This document shows, piece after piece, positions 1 to 10,163 of a stretch of 64,000 nucleotides of DNA. The position numbers were made by a program, and so were the translations under genes. The stretch's first letter is position 1, and every line of letters starts with the position of its first letter. Below the pieces are notes generated by a model. The model was not told the DNA's origin, did not search any database, and saw only the letters and a program-made list of their open reading frames with translations. Origin of the DNA: CADCTQ01 sp963844325 (GTDB lineage: Bacteria; Bacteroidota; Bacteroidia; Cytophagales; 172606-1); assembly GCA_963844325.1 (NCBI GenBank), contig CAWJNV010000002.1:3224001-3288000 (forward strand), written 5' to 3'.

Positions 1-8
1 CATCCGTT

Positions 9-785
9 TCAGTTTTCCATCGAATTCCGCTTTTCTTCCTCTTCTTTGATTTCTTTGAGGAGTTTGTTGGCGAAGAGGAATTCCTGGAGTTCGGGGATCT
101 TGGTTTCGGTGATGTTGTCGCTGGTGCCTTCCCAGAGTTTGCGGCCCTTGTAGAGGAACATAATGTATTCGCCGATGCCCATCACCGAGTTCATGTCGTG
201 GGTCACTACAATGGTGGTGATCTTATACTCGTCGGTGATTTCGGCGATCAGGTCGTCGATCTTGATGGCCGTGAGCGGGTCGAGGCCCGAGTTGGGTTCG
301 TCGCAGAAGAGGTACTTGGGGTTCATCACGATGGCCCGGGCAATGCCCACGCGTTTCTGCATCCCGCCGCTGATCTCGGAGGGCATGCGTTTGGAGGCGC
401 CTTCGAGGCCCACCCGCTGGAGGCAGAAGTTGACCCGGTCCCGCTTTTCTTCCCTGGTCATGCCCGTGAGCATGTCGAGCGGGAACATCACGTTTTCTTC
501 CACGTTCTTGGAGTCGAACAGGGCGCTGCCCTGGAAGAGCATGCCGATCTCGCGGCGGATGTCGCGCTTGGTGTCGGCGTCGCCGTTCCAGAAGTCGCGG
601 CCGTCGTAGAGGATGGACCCGTCGTCGGGCTGCACCAGGCCCACAATGCACTTGAGCAACACGCTTTTGCCCGTGCCGCTGCCCCCGATGATGAGGCTGG
701 TGTCACTGTTCTCGAACTTGCCGCTGATGCCGTCGAGCACCTGCTTGCCGTTGAAGGCCTTTTTTATGTTTTTGATTTCGATCAT
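9..785 (-). CDS. mlaF: ABC transporter ATP-binding protein, MlaF-like
   Basis: This 258-residue protein is the cytoplasmic ATPase of an Mla-type ABC system that moves phospholipids between the inner and outer membranes. The Walker A motif GGSGTGKS lies near residues 34-41, the signature SGGMQKR near 139-145, and Walker B YLFCDEP directly after it, followed by the D-loop SGLD and the switch histidine in VVTHDM. The lysine- and glutamate-rich C-terminal tail is typical of this subfamily. The MlaE-type permease gene lies just upstream on the same strand, so the two are probably co-transcribed; an MlaD-type substrate-binding gene would be expected beyond the left edge. The start ATG is at 783-785. 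Family assignment is firm; the lipid substrate is inferred from the family. Confidence 0.93.
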   Translation of the reverse strand: MIEIKNIKKAFNGKQVLDGISGKFENSDTSLIIGGSGTGKSVLLKCIVGLVQPDDGSILYDGRDFWNGDADTKRDIRREIGMLFQGSALFDSKNVEENVMFPLDMLTGMTREEKRDRVNFCLQRVGLEGASKRMPSEISGGMQKRVGIARAIVMNPKYLFCDEPNSGLDPLTAIKIDDLIAEITDEYKITTIVVTHDMNSVMGIGEYIMFLYKGRKLWEGTSDNITETKIPELQEFLFANKLLKEIKEEEEKRNSMEN

Positions 786-792
786 TTGTATG

Positions 793-891
793 GAGTTTAT
801 GAGTTTATGAGTTTATGAGTTCATGAGTGAGAAAGCGGTGCTGGTCAAACGCATACTGACTTTAAACTCATAAACTCATGAACTCATAAAC
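793..891. repeat. Inverted word repeat, GAGTTTAT family
   Basis: The left arm (793-828) is four to five tandem copies of GAGTTTAT/GAGTTCAT. After a 35-base spacer the right arm (864-891) carries the complement, AAACTCATAAACTCATGAAC. It fills the gap between the MlaE and MlaF genes and could form a long hairpin in their transcript. It belongs to the word-palindrome class seen throughout this window. Confidence 0.85.
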
Positions 892-896
892 TTCTT

Positions 897-1625
897 TCAC
901 AGAAGCAATTGCGCCAGCAGGTAATCCGCCAGCAGCACGGAGATGCAACTGTTGGTTACGGCGTTGGTGCTCGACTTGCCTACTTCCAGGGCGCCGCCCT
1001 TCGTGTAAAAGCCTTCGAAGGAAGACACCGAGGCGATCAGGAAGGCGAACACCACCGACTTGATGATGGCGAAGGGCACGTTGAAGGGCTGGAACGAGTC
1101 GCGCAGGCCGTACACGTACTCGGTGGGGGTGATTACGCCCGTCAGCGTGCCGGCCAGGTAACCGCCGTAGATGGACAGGAAGCCCGCCAGCGTGACCAGC
1201 ATCGGGAACACGATCACGGCCGCAATGATCTTGGGCAGCACCAGGTAAGAGGCCGCGTTGATGCCCATCACTTCGAGGGCGTCGATCTGCTCGGTGATGC
1301 GCATGGTGCCCAGGCCCCCGGCAATGCTCGAACCGACCTTGCCCGACAGCACGATGCAGGTAATGGTGGGAGCCAGTTCCAGCACGGTCATGTCGCGCAC
1401 GATCAGGGCAATGGTGGAGGTGGGAATCAGCGGGCTCACCAGGTTGTAGGCCGTCTGGATGCAGGTCACCGCCCCGATGAAGGACGAGACGATGGACACG
1501 ATGAACACCGAGTCGATGCCGATCAGGATGCACTCATCGAGAATGCGGCCCGCGTAAACACTCAACTTTTCGCGGTTTTTGAAAAGCGAGCTGATAAACA
1601 GTAAATACTTGCCTAGTTGCTTCAT
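897..1625 (-). CDS. mlaE: MlaE family lipid ABC transporter permease
   Basis: This 242-residue integral membrane protein is the permease partner of the neighbouring MlaF-like ATPase. It has the hallmark MlaE motif GTMRITEQIDALEVMGI in the cytoplasmic loop and about five hydrophobic membrane segments. An upstream in-frame ATG at 1682 exists, but I choose the ATG at 1623-1625 because homologues start near MKQLGKYLLF and because a good -7 promoter element (1656-1663) lies between the two. The gene precedes the ATPase by 111 bases, filled by an inverted word repeat. Role in retrograde or anterograde lipid traffic is inferred from the family. Confidence 0.92.
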   Translation of the reverse strand: MKQLGKYLLFISSLFKNREKLSVYAGRILDECILIGIDSVFIVSIVSSFIGAVTCIQTAYNLVSPLIPTSTIALIVRDMTVLELAPTITCIVLSGKVGSSIAGGLGTMRITEQIDALEVMGINAASYLVLPKIIAAVIVFPMLVTLAGFLSIYGGYLAGTLTGVITPTEYVYGLRDSFQPFNVPFAIIKSVVFAFLIASVSSFEGFYTKGGALEVGKSSTNAVTNSCISVLLADYLLAQLLL

Positions 1626-1655
1626 ACACGGGGTTTCTGCGCACGTAAAGTAATG

Positions 1656-1663
1656 CAAAAGTA
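1656..1663 (-). promoter_or_regulatory. Bacteroidota -7 promoter element upstream of mlaE
   Basis: Read on the minus strand the site is TACTTTTG, a perfect match to the Bacteroidota TAnnTTTG -7 consensus. It lies about 30 bases before the chosen start codon. I see no TTTG at the expected -33 position. Confidence 0.5.
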
Positions 1664-1679
1664 AACGAAAAAGAGCGGT

Positions 1680-1950
1680 CATTCGTCATTCATTGGTCAA
1701 TGGTCATTCGTCATTGGTCAATGTGCGTAAGTAACGACTGTCTTTCCTAGTTTTACACTCTTTACGACCTACTTACCCGCAGCTATTGACCAATGACCAA
1801 TGACCAATGACCATTGACCATTGACCATTGACCATTGACCATTGACCATTGACCATTGACCATTGACCAATGACTACTGACCAATGACTACTGACCAATG
1901 ACTACTGACCAATGACTACTGACCAATGACTACTGACCAATGACTACTGA
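1680..1950. repeat. Large asymmetric word palindrome, CCAATGA family
   Basis: The left arm (1680-1723) holds TCATTGGTCAATGGTCATTCG-like words. The right arm (1783-1950) holds the complement, greatly expanded: CTATTGA, three CCAATGA, eight exact CCATTGA, then six exact copies of the 14-mer CCAATGACTACTGA (1867-1950). The central 60 bases are themselves weakly palindromic (GTAAGTA near 1728, TACTTAC near 1770). The expanded arm ends 13 bases before the SDR start codon. The pure tandem blocks suggest recent slippage expansion within an older degenerate inverted repeat. Confidence 0.95.
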
Positions 1951-1963
1951 CCCTTACAATATT

Positions 1964-2671
1964 ATGTCCAAACTAATCATCGTTACCGGCGGGACCAAAG
2001 GCATCGGGCGGGCCACGTTGTGGAAGTTCGCCGGCCAGGGATTCGACGCGGTGACCTGCGCCCGCAACGAAAAGGACCTCGCCGCCTTTGCCGCCGAATT
2101 CGAAGCGGCCTTTCCGGGGCGCCGCCTGTACTGGCAACGCGCCGACCTCTCAAAGCGGGAAGACGTGGATGCCTTTGCCGCCTACGTGCGGGGCCTCGGC
2201 CGGTCCGTGGACGTGCTGGTCAACAACGCGGGCTACTTCATTCCCGGGCAAATCCACAACGAGGCCGAAGGCACGCTGGAAAGCATGCTGGCAGCCAACC
2301 TGTCGAGCGTCTACCACCTCACCCGCGGCCTGCTGCCCGCCATGATGGCCCGGCGCGAAGGCCACATCTTCAACCTGTGTTCGACGGCCAGCATCATGGC
2401 CTACACCAACGGCGGCTCGTACTGCATCAGCAAGTTTGCCCTCTACGGCCTTACCAAGGTGCTGCGGGCCGAACTGCGGGAACACGACGTGCGGGTAACG
2501 GCCGTGCTGCCCGGCGCCACGCTGACGGCCTCCTGGGAAGGCGTGGACCTGCCCCCCGAACGGTTCATGAAGTCCGAAGACGTTGCCGAATCCATCTGGT
2601 CGGCCCACGCCCTCTCCAAACACTCCGTGGTCGAAGAAATCCTCATCCGCCCGCAACTGGGAGACCTTTGA
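1964..2671 (+). CDS. SDR family NAD(P)-dependent oxidoreductase
   Basis: This 235-residue short-chain dehydrogenase/reductase has a Rossmann fold with the cofactor motif TGGTKGIGR at residues 8-16, NNAG at 87-90, the catalytic serine in CSTAS near 140, and the YxxxK pair Y153/K157. Length is usual for a classical SDR. The substrate cannot be read from the sequence; close relatives are often annotated as 3-oxoacyl-ACP reductase-like or sepiapterin reductase-like. The ATG at 1964 is preferred over an in-frame ATG at 1940, because the latter lies inside the tandem repeat and would add residues not found in the family. The gene stands alone between two inverted repeats. Confidence 0.9.
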   Translation: MSKLIIVTGGTKGIGRATLWKFAGQGFDAVTCARNEKDLAAFAAEFEAAFPGRRLYWQRADLSKREDVDAFAAYVRGLGRSVDVLVNNAGYFIPGQIHNEAEGTLESMLAANLSSVYHLTRGLLPAMMARREGHIFNLCSTASIMAYTNGGSYCISKFALYGLTKVLRAELREHDVRVTAVLPGATLTASWEGVDLPPERFMKSEDVAESIWSAHALSKHSVVEEILIRPQLGDL

Positions 2672-2674
2672 GAC

Positions 2675-2884
2675 GCCTCACCCCCGTCCCCTCTCCCAAG
2701 GAGAGGGGTGATTTGCGAAAAGTCTTTGCATGGGTAATCACCTGCGAAAAAAGGAGAGCTGGGTCTACGGTGAGTATCAGTTGAAAACTGATGCTACTTA
2801 AGCGATTGTTACGGGTTTGATAAACCTACCGTACATTGTTTCTCTCGGCACCCCTCTCTTTTGGAGAGGGGACGGGGGTGAGGC
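2675..2884. repeat. 22-bp perfect inverted repeat enclosing 166 bases
   Basis: The left arm 2675-2696 reads GCCTCACCCCCGTCCCCTCT then CC, and the right arm 2863-2884 is its exact reverse complement. Each arm also folds locally: CCCCTCTCCC-AA-GGAGAGGGG at the left, CCCCTCTC-TTTT-GGAGAGGGG at the right. The interior contains a small hairpin (ATCAGTT/AACTGAT near 2777) and no gene. The CCTCACCCCCGTCCCCTCTCC word resembles, from memory, a hairpin repeat found in many unrelated bacteria; that needs a database check. Confidence 0.9.
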
Positions 2885-2900
2885 TTCGTGAACAAATCGT

Positions 2901-2908
2901 TACCTTTG
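2901..2908 (+). promoter_or_regulatory. Candidate -7 promoter element of ispG
   Basis: TACCTTTG matches the TAnnTTTG -7 consensus and lies 36 bases before the ispG start codon, just outside the preceding inverted repeat. No clear TTTG is present at -33, so this is a partial match. Confidence 0.45.
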
Positions 2909-2943
2909 GGGGTTAGCAAGATAAGAAGCACCCTCCCTTTTGT

Positions 2944-5001
<2,058 letters not shown>

Positions 5002-5049
5002 GGGAGGGCCGGTTGTTGTTCAGGCCCGAAGTTATACACCGGCAAGCCT

Positions 5050-5493
5050 TTATTCCCCCAATGCCCGATTCAATTCGTTGATCTTATCGTTGACCCAATC
5101 AATCATCTGCTGGTTCTTGAAAGCAAACCAGATTTGCCGGTATTCTCCGGCGTTATCAATTTCGGATTTAAAATGCTGAAAAGGCTTTTTCTGACGCAAT
5201 GCCCGGTACAACCGTTCCTGCAACCGGCTTGAATCAAGCTGTTCTGCGAACGCTTCCATGAGTCGAAAGCCTTCCCGGGAACCCATACCTTCAATCTCCA
5301 GGTAATCCTGCCCGTTTTCTTCTACTTTCTGCATTTCTTCCTGGTGGAACCCGTCATCAAAGTCCGGGTACTGGAGCGGGTCCGGGTAGGAGACCAATTC
5401 CCGGGTATGCACATGAACGAAGCATTTTTCTCCCGTTTCCAGTCTTTCAGCAATTTCTTTGATCTGTTCTTTACTCAATTCTATCATTTTCAT
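5050..5493 (-). CDS. UPF0158 family protein
   Basis: This 147-residue acidic protein matches the UPF0158 family in its opening IKEIAERLETGEKCFVH and in the aromatic, charged middle region (DPLQYPDFDDGF, then DYLEIEGMGSREGFRLMEAF). Family function is unknown. The ATG at 5491-5493 (MKMIELSKEQ) is preferred to one eight codons upstream because homologues start close to the first helix and the upstream extension is not conserved-looking. It lies convergent to ispG, with only 48 bases between the stop codons and no clear hairpin there. No signal peptide or membrane segment is visible, so it should be cytoplasmic. Confidence 0.8.
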   Translation of the reverse strand: MKMIELSKEQIKEIAERLETGEKCFVHVHTRELVSYPDPLQYPDFDDGFHQEEMQKVEENGQDYLEIEGMGSREGFRLMEAFAEQLDSSRLQERLYRALRQKKPFQHFKSEIDNAGEYRQIWFAFKNQQMIDWVNDKINELNRALGE

Positions 5494-5623
5494 CTCTTTT
5501 GATGCTTGCTTAGGCATAATGGCAGGCTTTCCGAGGCAATTTAACCATTAGCCAGTTCATCGTACAATCTGCCGTTTTCAGTAATCACTGCCTGCTGTGG
5601 TCCGGGTTACTTACGGTTGTTCC

Positions 5624-5938
5624 TTAACCGGGTACCGCGGGCACTTCCCGTTCAACGTCACCCGTTCCCCGGGTAAAGGTTACGTTGAGCAAAATGATGC
5701 GTTCTCTGGCGGAGTTTGAACGGACGGCCGGAAAGTCATCCAAAGCCAGGTAGTTGCCTAATTCTTCGTACAACGCGTCCACTTTTCGTTCTTCAACCTC
5801 AATGACCATGCTCAGGGATACGTCCGAAAACAGCTTGAACTCACTGAAGAAACCGTGACGGTTGATGATCGTACTGATTTGGGATATTGCCTGGGTTCTT
5901 TCCTGGCTGCAAATGCCAGTCCAATACAGTTTGCCCAT
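5624..5938 (-). CDS. Hypothetical protein, 104 residues
   Basis: I do not recognise this protein with certainty. It starts MGKLYWTGICSQERTQAISQ and has an alternating strand-helix pattern (an N-terminal helix, two strands around FSEFKLFSDVSLSMVIEVEE, a helix at VDALYEELGNYLAL, then a strand RERIILLNVTF) that suggests a ferredoxin-like alpha/beta sandwich as in ACT-type domains. There is no signal peptide. It is on the same strand as, and downstream of, the endonuclease/exonuclease/phosphatase-family gene (98 bases apart) and 106 bases upstream of the UPF0158 gene, so the three may be read together. The fold is an inference only. Confidence 0.6.
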   Translation of the reverse strand: MGKLYWTGICSQERTQAISQISTIINRHGFFSEFKLFSDVSLSMVIEVEERKVDALYEELGNYLALDDFPAVRSNSARERIILLNVTFTRGTGDVEREVPAVPG

Positions 5939-6035
5939 CTGGTTATCGCTTTAAGGCTTGCCAACAACGGCCGTCACTATAGTAGTAACTGATCGAAGCC
6001 TTAATTGTCAGCAACAGCCCTGTTTCTCCCCAAGT

Positions 6036-8240
6036 TTATAAAGCATTGGGCTTTCGGCTTATGATGTAGTTAATTCTATATTCCGCACCGTCGGCGTGTA
6101 TGATAAACGAAGTGTCACGTTTATTTTCACCTTGCTTAAGCGCCGGTATATTTCCCGTAAAAGGGCCATCATCATCATGACCCGCATCCATTTCAAAAAC
6201 GGTAAGATCTAACTGCTGCTGGAAGGCCAGGGTTGCCGGAAATGTGTGATTCAATACCCGAAGCTCGTCGTCCGAAAAGTCCTCATCTTTAAAGTCAATA
6301 AAATTTGAAGCACTGCCGTCTGCTGTTCCCGTTAAATGAATTTCATCTGCTCCCAATCCACTTTGGTCGTCTTCGCAATACACAGAGAGGTGATTGAGGA
6401 AGCTGATCGAATACCGGAATGCGGCTAGAAATTCGATATCCTGCACATCACTGCGTTTCAGGTTCATAAACACTTCTTTGATGGCAACCGTTTTATCGAA
6501 TGAATGCGACCAGCGATTCGCATTGCTTGTTTCGGAAAAGAATTGAACCGGATTGTCGAACGAATCGAACAGCTCAATGTGTATATTTTTTTGAAAATCG
6601 TTTTTTACTAAAACAATGACCGGGTAAACCTGGCCGCTGTATAAATCCATCGGCACCGGGATGCGAAACCAGCAATCGTCATTGCGTCCATTTGCCTGCC
6701 CTTTGGGCAAGTGGGGATTTTTGGGCGCTTCATTAGGTTCCAGTCCGATGGAAAATGCCCGTGTTTCGCCCGTATGTCTGATGAATGAAAAGGAAATACT
6801 GCCCGTGAACTGGTCGTTGTCTGCTGCCGCCTTTAAGCGAATGAACATGGGTTTGTGAATATCCACCTGTCCCCCTTCTTCATTTAAATTAAATTCCCGC
6901 CAAAGTCCTTCCGGAGTATCGACGCCCAATTCCGCGATATTGATTTTCTTGTAAGGACTGATTGCTACCGACATTTCATCTTCATAATAATAGGAAGCTT
7001 CAATACCTCGCGTTTCATTGAACGTGTAAGTGCCGGGCTTTTCAATGTATACCCATTGAAACACACCCGGGCTGGGTATCGCCAGGTCGTTTGCTACCAT
7101 GACCATCGCGCCCGAACCGTTTATGGGATGTGCATAAAAATCCCCCTGTGATTTGGCCTTGTTGGGTGTATTGAAAGGAAAATCCCAGTGGACATGCGCA
7201 ATGATGGCTCTGTGGTCGCTGTTGATTGCCGTAAATGCCAGATCCAAAGGGGAAAACCCGGTTGGCAATATGCGCATGTATTGGCCTGACAATCGTCTGA
7301 TCCCCGGGTTATGAGGGTCTTTTCTTTCTTTTGGAAAACAAAGGTAGTCCAAGCGTGATCTGAACAAAGCCGGCAGGTAATCCCCACCTACCAGGTTCGT
7401 ATTGGTATAGCCAGGGTCGGCTTCCATGAATTTTCCGGGAGCAGTATTGAATGTTCGCCAGCCATCCACCAGCTGCCCGGTAAATATGAGCTGGCCGATT
7501 CGCTGAAAGAGCGCCGGGTGCAAGTAAGCGTTACCAATGCCGCCGTTGTTTAAAAAAACGTTCGTCCATTCACCAAAGCCCTCGGTAGAATAGGGTGGTT
7601 GATCACCCCATATATTCAGGTCGCCCATCACCACCACCTTATCCCACAACTCATTGCCCTCCGGCGGCCCCAACAGCTCAATAAGTGCCGCTTCAATGAA
7701 TTTTAGTTGCCGCAGCCTGATCATAAAATTTTCGCCACATGCCTCATAGAAAGCTTGCAAGTGGGTAAATGCGAGGGTTATCTCCTCAAAATGAAGGCCG
7801 GTACGAATTTTCACCAGCGCCACCCCCTTTTCGGCCAACCCATCGCTGCCACTGCTCATGGGGGGATGAAGCATTGAGGTGGCAGCATAAGGATAAAAGC
7901 GGCTCAGGTTTCCTGGCTGGTTGCGTGCATGGTCTGGTAACCTTACAAAAGGAAATTTGCTGAAAATAGCAAGTCCCCCGTCGTCCAGGTCGCCGGAACC
8001 TCCATTGAAACTTACGATGTGATGGGGATAAACACCGTTTAATCCTGCTTTAAGAATGCTTTTGGCGTCTTCATTATCGGCTTCGTTGAAAACGACTACA
8101 TCAGGGTGTTCATCCCAGCCAAACAAGCCGGAAGTAAGCGTTTGCACTACCGCTCCAGCACGCCACTCTGCATCGCTATGAGGTCCTGCAGGCCATGCCT
8201 GGCATTGAATATTCATGGTCATCACTCGTATGTTGCGCAT
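6036..8240 (-). CDS. Endonuclease/exonuclease/phosphatase family protein with beta-rich C-terminal region
   Basis: Residues 1-350 of this 734-residue protein form an EEP (DNase I-like) domain: the start RNIRVMTMNIQCQ holds the metal-binding Asn, FNEAD carries the metal-binding Glu, GDLNIWG the Asp/Asn pair, and SDHRAI the catalytic Asp-His. Residues 370-734 are beta-rich, with repeated PxFIRLKAA/ISFSFIRHTG-like strands and no recognised family. No signal peptide is visible, so a cytoplasmic nuclease or phosphoesterase is possible. Base composition is more AT-rich than the neighbours. It is divergent from the TIR-TPR gene at 8588, with a shared 347-base promoter region. Substrate unknown; a defence link is only suggested by the neighbour. 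Confidence 0.8.
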   Translation of the reverse strand: MRNIRVMTMNIQCQAWPAGPHSDAEWRAGAVVQTLTSGLFGWDEHPDVVVFNEADNEDAKSILKAGLNGVYPHHIVSFNGGSGDLDDGGLAIFSKFPFVRLPDHARNQPGNLSRFYPYAATSMLHPPMSSGSDGLAEKGVALVKIRTGLHFEEITLAFTHLQAFYEACGENFMIRLRQLKFIEAALIELLGPPEGNELWDKVVVMGDLNIWGDQPPYSTEGFGEWTNVFLNNGGIGNAYLHPALFQRIGQLIFTGQLVDGWRTFNTAPGKFMEADPGYTNTNLVGGDYLPALFRSRLDYLCFPKERKDPHNPGIRRLSGQYMRILPTGFSPLDLAFTAINSDHRAIIAHVHWDFPFNTPNKAKSQGDFYAHPINGSGAMVMVANDLAIPSPGVFQWVYIEKPGTYTFNETRGIEASYYYEDEMSVAISPYKKINIAELGVDTPEGLWREFNLNEEGGQVDIHKPMFIRLKAAADNDQFTGSISFSFIRHTGETRAFSIGLEPNEAPKNPHLPKGQANGRNDDCWFRIPVPMDLYSGQVYPVIVLVKNDFQKNIHIELFDSFDNPVQFFSETSNANRWSHSFDKTVAIKEVFMNLKRSDVQDIEFLAAFRYSISFLNHLSVYCEDDQSGLGADEIHLTGTADGSASNFIDFKDEDFSDDELRVLNHTFPATLAFQQQLDLTVFEMDAGHDDDGPFTGNIPALKQGENKRDTSFIIHADGAEYRINYIISRKPNAL

Positions 8241-8587
8241 GGGGATAAGAATTTTATGGGTGAAAAATTCTTTTTTGACAGTTCTGCATCAACATAAGGA
8301 TTCAGGCATTCAATTGCAACAGGTTGTCCGCTCTGCTTTGACAAACTACCCTAGGAAGGCTCCCAATGTAAGTCAGGCGTCGCTTCTCACGACGAAGTTC
8401 CTTTCAGGATGACGGCGGGAGGAGATAGGTCGATGAAACGCATTGCAACTTGATTTACTGCGTGACTGGTTGCCGGCGAAGATATCTACAACGGCGCAAA
8501 AGTGCAGGGAGGAAGGGGAGAAAACGCCATTGTATTATTCATGATAATGCATTTTGTCGGTATATTGGCTTTGCTGATAAAACATGT
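8241..8587. promoter_or_regulatory. Divergent promoter region with start-proximal hairpin
   Basis: No gene is evident in these 347 bases between the divergent EEP and TIR-TPR genes. A perfect 9-bp stem (AAGAATTTT 8247-8255, AAAATTCTT 8264-8272) lies six bases upstream of the EEP start codon in its leader and could hide the start. On the plus strand the same hairpin is followed by four T residues. I see no confident promoter elements. Confidence 0.4.
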
Positions 8588-9976
8588 ATGGCGCACCGCA
8601 TATTCATCTCGTACAGTTGGAAAAACAAAGACATTGCCGACATCATCGACAATGATTGGAAAGCCGTTGGCATCAACCTGGTTCGTGACGTACGGGATTT
8701 GGAGTACAAGCAGAACATAAAGGACTTCATGCGGCAGGTCAGGAGCACGGACTACGTGTTGCTGCTCATGAGTAAGGGCTACCTGGAATCAAAGAATTGC
8801 ATGTATGAAGCACTGGAGATGTTCGAAGATGCTTCTTTTAAGAAGAAGATTCTCCCCATTTTGATGGAGGACGCAAAAATTTTTGATCCGCTTGAGAGGT
8901 TAGCCTATATCGACTATTGGCAGACGAAAGCCGACGATTTGAATAAAGCGACTAAGAAATTAAAAAATATGGCTAATGCACAAAGTATCTACCAAGAATT
9001 GAATCACTATAATAAAATTAGAGACACCGTTGATCGATTTATTGACGAATTTAACAATATTCTCTGCGTCAATTGGCCTAAAGAAAAAGAAGACAATTAC
9101 AAAAACATATTCAAAGAAGTTGGAATTAAAGACGATTATGTGGCGGAAGAGTGTATTCGTATTTTAAATATTCCAGACAAGGAAGAACAGGAGTTGGCTT
9201 TTGAGCAATTAATTGTTAAACATCCTAATAATAGCAACGTTTCATTTTTTAGCGGGTATCTGGCACAAGAACATAAAAAGTTTAAGAAAGCCAAGGAGTA
9301 TTACGAGCAAGCCATCTCATTTAATCCGGGATATGCTATTACTTATAACAATCTAGCTCTTTTGCTTGCCGATCACTTCAGCCAGTACGAGCAGGCCAAG
9401 GAGCACTTTGAACAAGCCATTGCGCTCGATCCTAACGATGCTACTGCTTATAACAATGTAGCCGTTTTGCTTAAGAACTATTTCAGCCAGTACGAGCAAG
9501 CCAAGAAGTATTTCGAGCAAGCCATTGCAGTTAATCCGAAATATGCTATTACTTATAATAATCTAGCCCTTTTGCTTGCTAATCACTTCAGCCAGTACGA
9601 GCAGGCCAAGGAGTATTACGAGCAAGCCATTGCGCTTGATCCGAAATACGCTACTGCTTATAATAACCTAGCTAGTCTGCTTGAGGACCACTTCAGCCAG
9701 TACGAGCAAGCCAAGGGATATTACGAGCAAGCAATTGCGATTGATCCCAAATACACTGATGCTTATAACAATCTAGCCCTTTTGCTTGAGAAGCACTTCA
9801 GCCAGTACGAGCAGGCCAGGGGGTATTATGAGCAAGCAATTGCAATCAATCCTAGCCATGCTACTGCTTACTATAATCTAGCCGGTTTGCTCTTTACTCA
9901 TTTCGAGCAGAATGAGCTTGCTAGAGAGTACTACCAGCAAGCAATTGCGCTTAATCCTAATCTTGAGTTGGAATAG
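8588..9976 (+). CDS. TIR domain protein with C-terminal TPR array
   Basis: The N-terminal 140 residues form a TIR domain: RIFISYSWKNKDIADII opens it, and NCMYEALEMF carries the expected catalytic glutamate E74 in the CxxE context. Bacterial TIR domains typically cleave NAD+ or make cyclic ADP-ribose signals in antiphage or anti-plasmid defence. A helical linker (140-235) is followed by six full 35-residue TPR-like repeats plus a partial one, each ending near HFSQYEQAK. The ATG at 8588 (MAHRIFISYS) is chosen over one 46 codons upstream because TIR strand A must be near the N terminus. AT-rich composition differs from the flanking GC-rich genes, which suggests transfer. NADase activity is inferred. 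Confidence 0.88.
   Translation: MAHRIFISYSWKNKDIADIIDNDWKAVGINLVRDVRDLEYKQNIKDFMRQVRSTDYVLLLMSKGYLESKNCMYEALEMFEDASFKKKILPILMEDAKIFDPLERLAYIDYWQTKADDLNKATKKLKNMANAQSIYQELNHYNKIRDTVDRFIDEFNNILCVNWPKEKEDNYKNIFKEVGIKDDYVAEECIRILNIPDKEEQELAFEQLIVKHPNNSNVSFFSGYLAQEHKKFKKAKEYYEQAISFNPGYAITYNNLALLLADHFSQYEQAKEHFEQAIALDPNDATAYNNVAVLLKNYFSQYEQAKKYFEQAIAVNPKYAITYNNLALLLANHFSQYEQAKEYYEQAIALDPKYATAYNNLASLLEDHFSQYEQAKGYYEQAIAIDPKYTDAYNNLALLLEKHFSQYEQARGYYEQAIAINPSHATAYYNLAGLLFTHFEQNELAREYYQQAIALNPNLELE
9290..9970 (+). repeat. 105-bp tandem coding repeats (TPR array)
   Basis: Copies begin at 9290, 9395, 9500, 9605, 9710 and 9815, with a partial copy at 9920. The spacing is exactly 105 bases throughout. 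TTCAGCCAGTACGAGCA is nearly identical in five consecutive copies. Similarity at DNA level, not just protein level, points to recent unit duplication or gene conversion. Confidence 0.92.
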
Positions 9977-10111
9977 TATGACTTTACAAGACTGTTTTGT
10001 GCTCGATTTATAATAGCAGGTGCCAAATTTTACTCGACAGGAGGCCTTTTGTCCACTTTTTCACCCTCCTTTCCCACGTACGTACCCAACTCCACCGTAA
10101 AACACCCTCCT

Positions 10112-10163
10112 GTCAATTGATCTGTGTCGATCTTTCGGTTTTTCAACACCCCAATCAATTGAC
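10112..10163. promoter_or_regulatory. 10-bp inverted repeat touching a start codon
   Basis: GTCAATTGAT (10112-10121) and ATCAATTGAC (10154-10163) are perfect inverted copies 32 bases apart, and the second ends immediately before the ATG at 10164. It could be an operator or a leader hairpin controlling the following gene. No regulator is identified. Confidence 0.45.

Noticed and set aside
1783..1950. Tandem CCATTGA and CCAATGACTACTGA array as a CRISPR array
   Set aside because: Units are contiguous without unique spacers, and no cas genes are present.
1940..1963. Upstream ATG of the SDR gene inside the repeat
   Set aside because: It would put repeat-encoded residues before the Rossmann strand; the ATG at 1964 fits the family.
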